Shown here: one piece after another, positions 32,943 to 41,854 of the stretch
Layout: each line of letters begins with the position of its first letter
Position numbering within the stretch: position 1 is the first letter of the stretch
Assembly (NCBI GenBank): GCA_021324795.1
Contig: JAJPIK010000102.1
Span: forward strand, 82,953 to 146,952
Direction: 5' to 3'
Source: Chloroflexota bacterium
GTDB lineage: Bacteria > Chloroflexota > UBA6077 > FW602-bin22 > CADDYW01
DNA: 64,000 nucleotides
Made by a program: the position numbers and the translations under genes
Notes under the pieces: model-generated
Databases searched by the model: none
The model's input: only the letters and a program-made list of their open reading frames with translations
What the model was told of the DNA's origin: nothing

Positions 32943-34354
32943 GTGTCGGAACTGCCTCAGACGATTGCCGACGCGGCGCAATGGCTTCGCGACGGACGAA
33001 TCACCTCAGTTGCCCTGACCGAGGCGTTGCTCGATCGGAGCCACGCTGCCCAGGACACTCTCGCGGCTTTTATCACGATCAACGATGCCTCGGCCTTTGA
33101 AGCCGCTCGTCGCGCTGACCGCGAGCTGGCCCAGGGGATCGACCGTGGCCCGCTGCAGGGGATACCTATCGCGATCAAGGACCTCATCGCGACCGCTGAC
33201 GCGCCGACGACTGCGAATAGTCGGGTGCTTGATCCCGAGTGGGGGCGGCGTGCCGATGCGACGGTCGTCCGGAAGCTCCGGACGGCGGGAGCCGTCATCA
33301 TCGGAAAACTTGGCCTGCACGAGTTCGCCATCGGATGGCCAGACCCGTCGACCGGCTTCCGCATTCCGAAGAATCCTTGGGATCTCTCACGTAGCCCGGG
33401 GGATCCAGTTCCGGGACGGGAGTCGCGGTCGCGGCTGGCCTGGTTCTCGGAGGGCTCGGAACGGACACCGGCGGCTCGATTCGGGGACCATCCGCCTATT
33501 GTGGCATTACTGGGATCAAGCCGACCTTCGGGCGGGTCAGCAAAGAAGGATGCGTGCCGTTAGGGTATAGCCTGGACAACATTGGGCCGATGACCCGCAC
33601 GGTCCGCGACTGCGCCATGATGCTTCAGATCATGGCCGGATACGATCCCGCCGATCCGTGCACCGAGCCGGTGGCGGTGCCGGACATGACGGCAGAGATG
33701 GATGGCTCACTCGCGAACGTCCGGATCGGCGTGCCGGGAGAGTATTTCTTCACGGTGCCGGAGTTGGACGGCGAGGTCAAAGCCGCGGTGCTGACCGCGC
33801 TCGACCAGATGAAAGCGGCCGGAGCCACGCTCGTCGATGTGAAGATCCCGCACGCGGCCGAAGCCCGGGTCGCCCAGCGTGTCACGATGCTCAGCGAGGC
33901 TTATGCCTATCACGAACCGACTTTGCAGCGGTGTCCGGAGCTGTATGGCAAGTACACTCGCCAAACGATTCAGCAAGGTGCGTTCTTCAGCGCGGCCGAT
34001 TACGTTCAGGCGCAGCGGGTGCGTGCCCTAATCAAGGCCGAATGCGCGGAGATCCTTGCACACGTCGACGTCGTGGTCGTGCCGACGATGCTCAACGTCG
34101 CTCCAACCTTCGCCGGCTATAACCCGGATGCCATGTTTAGCACTCCAACGTTTACCGGTATCTGGAACCTCGTTGGGCTACCGGCTCTGAGTGTGTGCTG
34201 CGGCTTCTCAGACGCGAGCCTACCGGTCGCCATGCAGATCATCGGTAAACCCTTCGCCGAGCCGATCGTCTTCAAAGTCGGCGACGCTTATCAACAGATC
34301 ACCGATTGGCACACTCGTGTGCCCCGATTTGCAAAGGAGGTTCAACCCGTATGA
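32943..34354 (+). pseudogene. Amidase-signature hydrolase interrupted by a one-base frameshift
   Basis: This would be a 470-residue amidase-signature enzyme hydrolysing a C-N amide bond with a Ser-cisSer-Lys triad. Residues up to NPWDLSRSPG lie in one frame, including the catalytic Lys (PIAIKDLIA). The continuation lies in the next frame: SSSGTGVAVAAG with the cis-Ser, GTDTGGSIRGPSAYCG with the nucleophile, then CVPLGYSLDNIGPMTRTV onwards. The break is at the G5 run 33398-33402; one extra G restores the invariant PGGSSSG. All catalytic residues would then be intact. The start is the GTG at 32943 with GAAGGGAG upstream. Either a sequencing indel or a recent inactivation explains it. The small protein 1 gene overlaps its end (ATGA). 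Confidence 0.88.
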
Positions 34355-34569
34355 AGACGCCCAATGGGGAGAGCACGACGCCGTCTGCCGAGACGGTGGC
34401 CGAGGTCGACTTCGTCACTCGACGGACCGGACTTCCACTCACTCCGGAAGAGCGCGAACGGTTCATCAAGCTCTATCCGTCTCTCGTAGAGATGCTCCAG
34501 CAGCTCCGATTACCAGAGACGCGCTACAGCGAGCCCGCGCTGATCTTCCCGGCCACTGCAGATCGCTAA
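34351..34569 (+). CDS. AtzG/DUF4089-like small amidase partner
   Basis: This 72-residue protein looks like the small helical partner of amidases (AtzG, DUF4089), which is built like GatC and stabilises AtzE-type enzymes. The recognisable part is TRRTGLPLTPEERERFIKL, a helix of Leu/Val spacing (LVEMLQQLRLP), and the tail SEPALIFPA, where family members show the EPA-x-x-F pattern. Its ATG overlaps the stop of the upstream amidase by 4 bases, so production of both is coupled. It is the first of two small proteins between the two amidase genes. The assignment is from pattern memory, with fair confidence. Confidence 0.75.
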   Translation: MKTPNGESTTPSAETVAEVDFVTRRTGLPLTPEERERFIKLYPSLVEMLQQLRLPETRYSEPALIFPATADR

Positions 34570-34591
34570 TAGATAGATGGGAGAGGAGGCA

Positions 34592-34774
34592 ATGGACCTC
34601 GAAAAGCTCAAGAACCTCGACGCTCTACTGCACCAGAATGGGTACTCCGACGACGTCTTCGCCGGCATCCTTCCCTATGTGCAGCTATACGTGACGACTC
34701 GGACAGGGCTCCGCGAGCTTCCGCTTCGCGACGTCGCCTCATCGCTGGTCATGATTGCGGGAGGCAAACGATGA
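34592..34774 (+). CDS. Second small protein between the amidase genes (divergent AtzG-like?)
   Basis: This 60-residue protein starts at an ATG with an excellent GAGAGGAGG site and overlaps the start of the second amidase by 4 bases (ATGA). The sequence (LDALLHQNGYSDDVFAGILP, then GLRELPLRDVASSLVMIAGG) has the same overall shape as the first small protein: a helix, an LR-LP turn, and a hydrophobic tail. I infer that it is the partner of the second amidase, but similarity is weak and a different role is possible. Nothing in it suggests catalysis. Confidence 0.68.
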   Translation: MDLEKLKNLDALLHQNGYSDDVFAGILPYVQLYVTTRTGLRELPLRDVASSLVMIAGGKR

Positions 34775-36210
34775 CAAACGCGGAGATTCGCGCACTCTCG
34801 TTGATCGCAGTACGCGATGCCATCGCGGCGGGCGATCTGACGTCCGAAGCTGTGACCGCCGCGGCGATCGAGCAGGCACGGCGTTTCAACGACGAGTATG
34901 CGTTGTTCATCACTTTCACGCCTGACCTTGCGCTCGAGCAAGCGCGTGCTGCGGATCAAGCGCGCGCGTCGGGAAAGTCGTTCGGAGCGCTCCATGGCGT
35001 TCCCATCACGATCAAGGACAACATCGATACTGCGGGAATTCGGACGACGGCAGGTGCGAAGGTCTTTGCCGACCGCGTGCCGAGCGACGACGCGACAGTG
35101 GTGACCAAATTGAACGCGGCCGGAGCCATCTCGCTGGGCAAGACAAACATGCACGAGATGGCGCTGGGTGGGACGACAACGAATCCGCACTTCGGAGCCA
35201 CCCGAAACCCCTGGGCACCGGACCGAATTCCCGGTGGCTCGAGTGGTGGCGCCGCAGCGTGTGCCTCCCTACAGATCGGCTACGCCGCGATTGGTACCGA
35301 CTCAGCGGGCTCGGTTCGGGCCCCGGCCGCGCTCTGCGGACTGGTCGGGTTGAAACCGACACACGGACTCGTTAGCTTACACGGCTGCATGCCGACCGGG
35401 ACGTGGACAACGGATCACATTGGTCCATTAACGCGCTCGGTGGCCGATGCTGCAGTGATCTTCGATGTCATTCGAGGCTATGATCCCGCGGATCCCGACT
35501 CGGCGCCTCGTGATCCGGAGCCTTTCCCGCCGCTCACGTCTCTGGCTGGGCTCAAATTCGGACTGCCCGAGAACTATTTCTGGGAAGACCTGGACGACGA
35601 GGTGGAGCAGATCTGTCGACGCACGGTTGCAATGCTGATTGACGCCGGGGCTGAGGTCGTTCCTGTCCACCTTCCAACTGTGGATCTGCTGCCGATTTTA
35701 CGCCCGTCGACCATGGCCGAAGCGTACGTCTTTCACGAGCCGTACCTGCGCGAGCACCTGGAAGATTACGGCGAAGACATCCGCTACCGATTACTCGCCG
35801 GACAGTACGTTCTCGCGACCGACTACATTCGCGCATTGCGCGCTCGTCGGCTCGTTATCAATGAGATGAGCCAGGTGCTGACCTCGGTCGATGCCTTGGT
35901 GACGCCCTCATCGCCGGTTCCCGCGCAGCCGATTGGCTTCACGTCGATCAAGGTGAAGGACAAAGAACTATCGGCTACCTCCGGTATGGGATCGCTGTTC
36001 GTTCGCAACACAATGCCAGCAAATCAGGCTGGCGTTCCGGCGATCTCGATTCCAGCCGGCTGCACCAGCGACGGGCTGCCAGTGGGGATTCAGCTCATTA
36101 CCGGCGCTTTTCTCGATTATAAGCTACTTTCAATCGCGACGTTGGTGGAGGAGATGATCGGATTTGACCCAACTCCGCCGATTCTGAAGGCTATGGAGGC
36201 CGCGGCATGA
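34771..36210 (+). CDS. Amidase-signature hydrolase
   Basis: This 479-residue enzyme belongs to the amidase signature family (GatA, AtzE, AtzF). The catalytic Lys is in GVPITIKDNIDTAG at about 78. The cis-Ser is in PGGSSGGAAAC at about 155 and the nucleophilic Ser in GTDSAGSVRAPAALCGL at about 177, so the triad is complete. The C-terminus (AGVPAISIPAGCTSDGLPVGIQ) is the usual substrate-channel loop. It overlaps the small gene before it and the ATPase gene after it by 4 bases each, giving tight translational coupling with the importer. The substrate is probably what the transporter brings in. Confidence 0.92.
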   Translation: MTNAEIRALSLIAVRDAIAAGDLTSEAVTAAAIEQARRFNDEYALFITFTPDLALEQARAADQARASGKSFGALHGVPITIKDNIDTAGIRTTAGAKVFADRVPSDDATVVTKLNAAGAISLGKTNMHEMALGGTTTNPHFGATRNPWAPDRIPGGSSGGAAACASLQIGYAAIGTDSAGSVRAPAALCGLVGLKPTHGLVSLHGCMPTGTWTTDHIGPLTRSVADAAVIFDVIRGYDPADPDSAPRDPEPFPPLTSLAGLKFGLPENYFWEDLDDEVEQICRRTVAMLIDAGAEVVPVHLPTVDLLPILRPSTMAEAYVFHEPYLREHLEDYGEDIRYRLLAGQYVLATDYIRALRARRLVINEMSQVLTSVDALVTPSSPVPAQPIGFTSIKVKDKELSATSGMGSLFVRNTMPANQAGVPAISIPAGCTSDGLPVGIQLITGAFLDYKLLSIATLVEEMIGFDPTPPILKAMEAAA

Positions 36211-37223
36211 GCGCACCTTTGTTAATACGATACAAGCGCGAAGTTGCCCCCAAGCTGGAAGTCGTCCCAGCGGCGTCGCTGCTCGAGATTGATCACCTCG
36301 TGGTCGAGTTCAAAACCCGCGAAGGGATCCTGCGAGCCGTGAACGACGTGTCGCTGTCGCTCCAGAGTGGGCAGATTCTCGCGATCCTTGGTGAATCGGG
36401 ATCGGGGAAGAGCATGCTTTTACGGACTATCCTGGGGATTCAGGCCCCCGCCGCGCGGGTCTCTGGCGAGGTGCGGATGCGCGGGGTGAACCTGATCGGT
36501 CTCCCTGCCTCCGAGCGCGAGCATATCCGGGGAAGCTGGGTATCGATGGTGTTCCAAAATCCGATGACAGCTTTGGATCCGGTCTATACCGTCGAAGATC
36601 AGATCGTGGAGACTGTGCTTCGGCACACGACGATCACCCGCGCCGAGGCGAAAGCACGAGCGCTCGATCTATTGCAACTCGTGCACATTCCATCGCCGCA
36701 AGAGCGGCTCAAGGCATATCCGTTCGAGCTGAGCGGCGGTATGCGCCAACGTATCGTCATTGCGATGGCGCTCGCGTGTAATCCCAGCTTGCTCCTCGCC
36801 GACGAGCCAACCACGGCCCTGGACGTCACGGTGCAGGCTCGCGTCCTCCGCTTGCTTCGCGATCTGCAGCGTGAATTGGGCATGAGCGTGATCATCGTGA
36901 CACACGACGTTGGCGTGGCGGCAGAGATCGCCGACGAGGTGGCAGTGATGTACGCGGGGCGCATCGTTGAGGCGGGACCGGTTGCAACGATCCTCCGCGA
37001 GCCACGACATCCCTACACGCGCGGATTGCTGCAAGCAAACGTCCGGCCGCGGCAGACAGAAAGGCCCGAGGCGATTCCCGGGTCGCCGCCGAATCTCGCG
37101 CGCTTGCCGCGCGGGTGTTCATTTGCACCGCGCTGCGCCGTGGCAGAGGATCGTTGCTGGGCCGGTATGCCCGAGTTGAGGACGGTATCGCCGGGGCACC
37201 AGCTGCGCTGCGTCCAATCGTAA
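36207..37223 (+). CDS. Dpp/Opp-type ABC importer ATPase (DppD/OppD)
   Basis: This 338-residue ATP-binding subunit powers uptake of peptides or similar ligands. Walker A is GESGSGKSML at about 68, the signature motif LSGGMRQRIVIAMAL at about 175, and Walker B LLLADEPTTALD at about 195. The C-terminal oligopeptide extension ends with the cysteine-rich RGCSFAPRCAVAEDRCWAG, which in relatives binds a 4Fe-4S cluster (four Cys spaced along the tail). GGAGG precedes the ATG, which overlaps the amidase stop. Its partner ATPase is at 40842. Confidence 0.94.
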   Translation: MSAPLLIRYKREVAPKLEVVPAASLLEIDHLVVEFKTREGILRAVNDVSLSLQSGQILAILGESGSGKSMLLRTILGIQAPAARVSGEVRMRGVNLIGLPASEREHIRGSWVSMVFQNPMTALDPVYTVEDQIVETVLRHTTITRAEAKARALDLLQLVHIPSPQERLKAYPFELSGGMRQRIVIAMALACNPSLLLADEPTTALDVTVQARVLRLLRDLQRELGMSVIIVTHDVGVAAEIADEVAVMYAGRIVEAGPVATILREPRHPYTRGLLQANVRPRQTERPEAIPGSPPNLARLPRGCSFAPRCAVAEDRCWAGMPELRTVSPGHQLRCVQS

Positions 37224-37275
37224 ACAGGCTCAACGCTATTTGGTCGATGGGATGGGCGAGAAGGGAGTAATGGTG

Positions 37276-38949
37276 ATGAATCGACGATCGCTACTCACAC
37301 TACTGACTTTGGTACCGGCGGCGACATTGCTTGAGACGGCCTGCGGCGCCGGCTCGACGAACTCGACGAGCGGAGCGCCAGCGTCGATGGTCACGACGCC
37401 ATCTGGACAAGCGACAGGTCAGGCTACTGCAACTGGATCGGGTGGAACCCTCGTCATCGGTATGACCGCCGGTAACATTCCTTATCCGGATACACCGCCG
37501 GATCAGGGATTTGAAGGGCGCCGCTTCGTTGGGTACCAGATCTACGATGCACTAGCTCGCTTCAACTTGAATCAGGGCAATACGGTGCCAACCCCACATC
37601 CCGGCTTGGCCGAGAGTTGGAAGGTCGCCGAGGATAAGCTGACCTGGACTTTTAAGCTACGCCAGGGCGTGAAATTCCACGACGGGACCGACTTCAACGC
37701 TGATGCAGTCATCTTCCAAATGGACCGTATCATGAAGAAAGACTCTGAGTTCTTTTCGCCGTTGCTTTTCGCGTCGAACGCATCCAATACGCTCATGATC
37801 GACTCCTACCGAGCGGTCGACCCAGCGACGGTTGAGATCCAGACGAAGTATCCGTACTCCTTTCTCCCATGGGAGATGGCTTTTATCCTCTTTCCGAGTC
37901 CTACCGCTGTCAAGAAGTATGGCAACAAAGAGTATGTCAAGTATCCAGTGGGCACTGGACCGTTCAAGGTGACCAAGTACGTCGATGGTCAGGTGATGGA
38001 GCTGGTGCCCAATGACCGGTATTGGGCTGGCAAACCCCAGCTAGATAAGCTGATCCTCCGCCCCATGCCGGATCCAGCGGCTCGGCTTGCCGCCCTCGAA
38101 TCAGGTGGAATCAACTGGGCTGAGGTGCCTCCGCCCGATTCGCTCGACCAGCTCAAGCAGCAGGGTTACCAGGTTCTCCTGCGGACGTATCCCCACACGA
38201 TCATTCTGGTGTCAAATCTATACGAGCCACCATTCAATAATCCGAAGGTGCGCGTTGCTCTGCAGTACGCCGCTGATCGCAATGGCATGTGTGGCAACTT
38301 GCTCCACAATGTCTGCACTCCGGCGACGCAATACATGTACAAAGAGAGTCCATGGTACGACCCGGCGCCGTCTCTTAACTACGAGTACGATCCCCAAAAG
38401 GCGAAGCAGCTTCTGGCCGAAGCTGGTTATCCCAACGGCTTCACCATGACTATCGCCTATCCTACCAGCGGATCCGGAAACATGTGGCCGGAGCCGATGA
38501 TGGAGTTCATGCAGGCGAGCTTCAAGGATGTCGGGGTCGAGATGAAGTTGGTTCCTCTCGAGTGGAACGATATAATCTCGCTCTATCGGGCGGGATTCGG
38601 AGACAAGCAGAACCAGAAGTACAATGGCATCTACTTTTCGGTGGCGCCGATCGCGCCATCGTCGTTGTTGAGTTTCGCCTCTTGGCGTATTCCTCCGAAG
38701 GGATGCTGTAACCCCATGGGCTATCAATCGCCAGAAGTCGACAAGCTGTTGCAGCAAGCTCAATCGGAGTTCGATCCGACCAAGCAGAACGAGCTGCTGA
38801 AACAAGTGATGGACATCGTTGCGAAAGACTCGCCCGTCACGTTTGTCGTCCACGATCTCAACCTGCGGATATTGTCGCCCAAGGTCCACGGATTTGTTCA
38901 GCCGATGTCCTGGTTTGCCGACCTGAATCACGTCTGGGTGCAGAAGTAG
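37276..38949 (+). CDS. Family 5 substrate-binding lipoprotein of the amidase-linked importer
   Basis: This 557-residue extracellular protein binds the ligand for the importer. The signal peptide is MNRRSLLTLLTLVPAATLLETAC; the Cys is followed by a Gly/Ser/Thr linker. The lipobox is unusual, with Glu at -3 (E-T-A-C) where Leu or Val is expected. Family-5 motifs follow: LTWTFKLRQGVKFHDGTDFN, VGTGPFKVTKYVDGQ, and FNNPKVRVALQYAADRNG. I chose the ATG at 37276, 8 bases after AAGGGAG; 37270 and 37240 are weaker. Only 2 bases separate it from the permease gene. Possible ligands are peptides, ureides or amide-containing compounds. Confidence 0.92.
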   Translation: MNRRSLLTLLTLVPAATLLETACGAGSTNSTSGAPASMVTTPSGQATGQATATGSGGTLVIGMTAGNIPYPDTPPDQGFEGRRFVGYQIYDALARFNLNQGNTVPTPHPGLAESWKVAEDKLTWTFKLRQGVKFHDGTDFNADAVIFQMDRIMKKDSEFFSPLLFASNASNTLMIDSYRAVDPATVEIQTKYPYSFLPWEMAFILFPSPTAVKKYGNKEYVKYPVGTGPFKVTKYVDGQVMELVPNDRYWAGKPQLDKLILRPMPDPAARLAALESGGINWAEVPPPDSLDQLKQQGYQVLLRTYPHTIILVSNLYEPPFNNPKVRVALQYAADRNGMCGNLLHNVCTPATQYMYKESPWYDPAPSLNYEYDPQKAKQLLAEAGYPNGFTMTIAYPTSGSGNMWPEPMMEFMQASFKDVGVEMKLVPLEWNDIISLYRAGFGDKQNQKYNGIYFSVAPIAPSSLLSFASWRIPPKGCCNPMGYQSPEVDKLLQQAQSEFDPTKQNELLKQVMDIVAKDSPVTFVVHDLNLRILSPKVHGFVQPMSWFADLNHVWVQK

Positions 38950-38951
38950 CC

Positions 38952-39896
38952 ATGATCGCGATAGTCCTGAAGAGACTGGGCATGGCCGTGCCAGCGTTGT
39001 TTGGGGTATCAATCGTGATCTTCTTGTTGATCAACGTGCTGCCAGGAGACCCGCTTGCGGGTCTCCTGGCTCCTGACGCGACGCCAGCCGATCGTGCCGT
39101 GCTGGCCAAGCAGCTCGGATTGGACGAGCCACTTCCGGTGCAGTACGTTCACTGGCTTATTAACGTTAGTCAAGGGAACCTTGGAGAGTCGTTTTCGCGT
39201 CATCGATCGGTAGCGGATCTCATCAAGAACGCGTTCACGAATACGCTAATTCTCGCGAGCGCCGCCGCGATGGTAGGCCTCGCCACCGGGTTGCTGCTGG
39301 GTATCGTGGCGGCGTTGAAGGCCGGGAGTCCGGCCGATCGGTTCATCTCGGCGGTCAGCACGATGGGGCTCAGCGTCCCGTCATACTGGCTTGCGATCCT
39401 TCTCATCATTATCTTCTCGGCAACACTGAAGTGGCTGCCGTCGGCCGGCATGCACGGGATCGATGGAGACACCATCGACTTTCTCAAGCACTTGGTCATG
39501 CCGTCCATCGCAACGTCGGCGGTCACGGTCGGTATGGTGGCGAAGACCACTCGATCGAGCCTGATCGAGACGTTTGGTGACGACTTTGTCCTCACACTTC
39601 GGGCTAAAGGGCTCGGGAGTGGCCAGATTCTGATGCACGTCATCAAGAACGCTGCCCCGGCAATTATGACAATGGCAGGCCTCCAGGTAGGATATCTTCT
39701 CGGCGGCTCGGTGCTGGTGGAGACGATCTTCTCCTGGCCCGGCCTCGGTTTGCTGATTTTTCAATCGATTCAATCACGTGATCTGCGGGTGATTCAGGCA
39801 TCGGTGCTGGTGATCGCCGTGACTTTCGTATTGGTAAATCTGGTCGTCGATCTATTGCAAACGCTGGTCAATCCACGACTTCGACGCGCTAACTAA
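38952..39896 (+). CDS. Dpp/Opp-type ABC permease (DppB)
   Basis: This 314-residue membrane protein is the first pore subunit. It has the typical DppB start (RLGMAVPALFGVSIVIFLLINVLPGDPLAGL). Periplasmic loop QLGLDEPLPVQYVHWLINVSQGNLGESF follows. The ATPase-docking loop is RAKGLGSGQILMHVIKNAAPAIMT near 215. LVETIFSWPGLGLLIFQSIQSRDLRVIQ is the family signature in the last third. It starts 2 bases after the binding-protein stop with no separate ribosome site, so it relies on coupling. Confidence 0.94.
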   Translation: MIAIVLKRLGMAVPALFGVSIVIFLLINVLPGDPLAGLLAPDATPADRAVLAKQLGLDEPLPVQYVHWLINVSQGNLGESFSRHRSVADLIKNAFTNTLILASAAAMVGLATGLLLGIVAALKAGSPADRFISAVSTMGLSVPSYWLAILLIIIFSATLKWLPSAGMHGIDGDTIDFLKHLVMPSIATSAVTVGMVAKTTRSSLIETFGDDFVLTLRAKGLGSGQILMHVIKNAAPAIMTMAGLQVGYLLGGSVLVETIFSWPGLGLLIFQSIQSRDLRVIQASVLVIAVTFVLVNLVVDLLQTLVNPRLRRAN

Positions 39897-39911
39897 CTGA
39901 GGTAACTGACA

Positions 39912-40820
39912 ATGAGTACTGTCTCACTTACGGTTGTCCGAGGGCGCGAGTCGGAAGCGACGGTGACACCGCGGTCCTACTACGGTGAAGTATGGTACCG
40001 ATTCGTTCGTGATAAGAGTGCCGTTGCGACGTCAGGGCTGTTGCTTGTCATTATTCTGGCATCAGCTCTTGCGCCACTGCTCACGACCCAAGACCCCTTG
40101 CAGGGTAACGTCGCCCAGCGATTGCTCCCGCTCGGCACGGCCGGGCACATGCTCGGGACGGACGAGCAAGGGCGAGATATGCTGGCGCGATTGCTCTACG
40201 GTGGGCGTCTTTCGCTCGTGGCAGGGATCGTTCCGGTGTTAATCGCCTCGGCAATTGGCACTGCGATCGGCGCTGTGGCAGCCTACGCCGGGCGACTCGT
40301 TGGAGCAGTGCTGATGCGCATCATGGATGTCTGCTATGCCTTTCCGGCCATCTTGCTGGCAATCGCGCTCGTTGCGTCGCTTGGCGCTGGCATTCTGAAT
40401 TCAATTCTTGCCCTGAGCATCGTCTTCATTCCGCCGATTTCCCGGGTGGCGGAATCGGCCACTCGACAGGTCGTCGTCCAGGAATACGTCGAGGCGGCGC
40501 GGGTCAGTGGGGCTTCGGGATTACTGATCATCGTCGATCAGTTGCTGCCCAACGTCTTTAGCCCAATCTTTGTCTACGCGTCGGGACTGGTCGGATTGAG
40601 CATTGTCGCCGCTTCCGGGTTGAGTTATCTCGGACTGGGCGCGGCGCCGCCCGCGCCGGAGTGGGGTGCGATGCTGAACAGCTTGCAGTCCTCCATTTAC
40701 GTCCAACCAGCGGTGGTGGCCTTGCCCGGTTTGTTTATCTTCGTGACGTCGATCACCTTCAACGTCTTGAGCAATGCCCTGCGTGACGCGCTCGACGTCC
40801 GAGGGGTGGGCCGAAGTTAG
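39912..40820 (+). CDS. Dpp/Opp-type ABC permease (DppC)
   Basis: This 302-residue membrane protein is the second pore subunit. It has the DppC-type N-terminal helix and loop (TTQDPLQGNVAQRLLP), GTDEQGRDMLARLLYGGRLSL at about 80, and the docking loop EYVEAARVSGASGLLIIVDQLLPN near 195. The C-terminal signature SYLGLGAAPPAPEWGAML follows. GAGGTAAC precedes the ATG. The two permeases and two ATPases give a complete importer in one operon. Confidence 0.94.
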   Translation: MSTVSLTVVRGRESEATVTPRSYYGEVWYRFVRDKSAVATSGLLLVIILASALAPLLTTQDPLQGNVAQRLLPLGTAGHMLGTDEQGRDMLARLLYGGRLSLVAGIVPVLIASAIGTAIGAVAAYAGRLVGAVLMRIMDVCYAFPAILLAIALVASLGAGILNSILALSIVFIPPISRVAESATRQVVVQEYVEAARVSGASGLLIIVDQLLPNVFSPIFVYASGLVGLSIVAASGLSYLGLGAAPPAPEWGAMLNSLQSSIYVQPAVVALPGLFIFVTSITFNVLSNALRDALDVRGVGRS

Positions 40821-40841
40821 AGAGTGTGAGGAGAAGATCCC

Positions 40842-41840
40842 ATGCAACAGACGTTGAATCCTGAGCGACCGCTCGCCGAGGCGCCGCCCTTTCTTTCGGT
40901 GCGCAACCTGCGCAAGCAATTTCCGGTCAGAATCGGTTTCAGGAAGACCGGCTACGTCTCCGCGGTTGACGACATCTCCTTCGACGTCCAACAAGGAGAA
41001 ACGCTAGGCATCGTCGGCGAGTCGGGCTGCGGCAAGTCTACCACGGCCCGATTGCTGCTCCGTCTGATCGAACCGGACGCGGGAACGGTGATCCTCAACG
41101 GCCGTGACGTTCGCAAGATGGACAGGGGCGAAGACAAGGTAGTTCGCCGTAGTATGCAGATGGTATTCCAGGACCCGTATACCTCAGTCAACCCCCGCAT
41201 GTCGATTGGCGAAAATGTCAGCTTTCCGATGAAAGCACACGGGGTTGGCAAAGCGGAAAGGCACGAGCGTGCAGCCCTGTTGCTCGAGCAGGTGGGTCTA
41301 CACCCTCATCATGCCTCGTATTTTCCGCACCAGTTGAGCGGCGGCCAGCTCCAACGGGTCAATATCGCCCGGGCACTGGCCCTCGAACCGAAGCTCATCG
41401 TTTGCGACGAGCCAGTTTCGGCTCTCGATAAATCGATTCAGGCGCAAGTGCTTAATTTGCTCAAAGATCTTCAAGAGCAGTTGAAGCTAACCTATCTCTT
41501 CATCAGTCACGACTTAAACGTCGTCGAGTACATGAGCGATCACGTTCTGGTAATGTATCTGGGACAGGTAGTCGAGGCGTGCTCGTCCGAGGAACTATAC
41601 CGTGAGCCATTGCATCCGTATTCCCGGGTTCTGCTGTCGTCGATCCCCAAGGTTGATCCCAACTCGTCCGCACCCGTCGAGCCACTCGGGGGTGAGATTC
41701 CGAGTCCGCTCAACCCGCCGTCCGGTTGTCGCTTCCGCACCCGTTGTCCATTTGCTATGGAAGTCTGCGCCCGGGAGCGCCCGATCCTACGCCAGCCGAG
41801 CCCGGGGCACGGCGTGGCCTGCCATCTCTACAAGGCGTAG
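40842..41840 (+). CDS. Dpp/Opp-type ABC importer ATPase (DppF/OppF)
   Basis: This 332-residue protein is the second ATP-binding subunit. Walker A is GESGCGKSTTARLLL at about 64, the Q-loop lies in MVFQDPYTSVNPRMS, the signature motif is LSGGQLQRVNIARALAL and Walker B is LIVCDEPVSALDKS. The oligopeptide C-terminal region ends with CRFRTRCPFAMEVC, again with spaced Cys residues. GAGGAG precedes the ATG. It ends the operon that began at 32943; the next gene is convergent, 14 bases away. Confidence 0.94.
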   Translation: MQQTLNPERPLAEAPPFLSVRNLRKQFPVRIGFRKTGYVSAVDDISFDVQQGETLGIVGESGCGKSTTARLLLRLIEPDAGTVILNGRDVRKMDRGEDKVVRRSMQMVFQDPYTSVNPRMSIGENVSFPMKAHGVGKAERHERAALLLEQVGLHPHHASYFPHQLSGGQLQRVNIARALALEPKLIVCDEPVSALDKSIQAQVLNLLKDLQEQLKLTYLFISHDLNVVEYMSDHVLVMYLGQVVEACSSEELYREPLHPYSRVLLSSIPKVDPNSSAPVEPLGGEIPSPLNPPSGCRFRTRCPFAMEVCARERPILRQPSPGHGVACHLYKA

Positions 41841-41854
41841 GTATCGTGGTGTCA

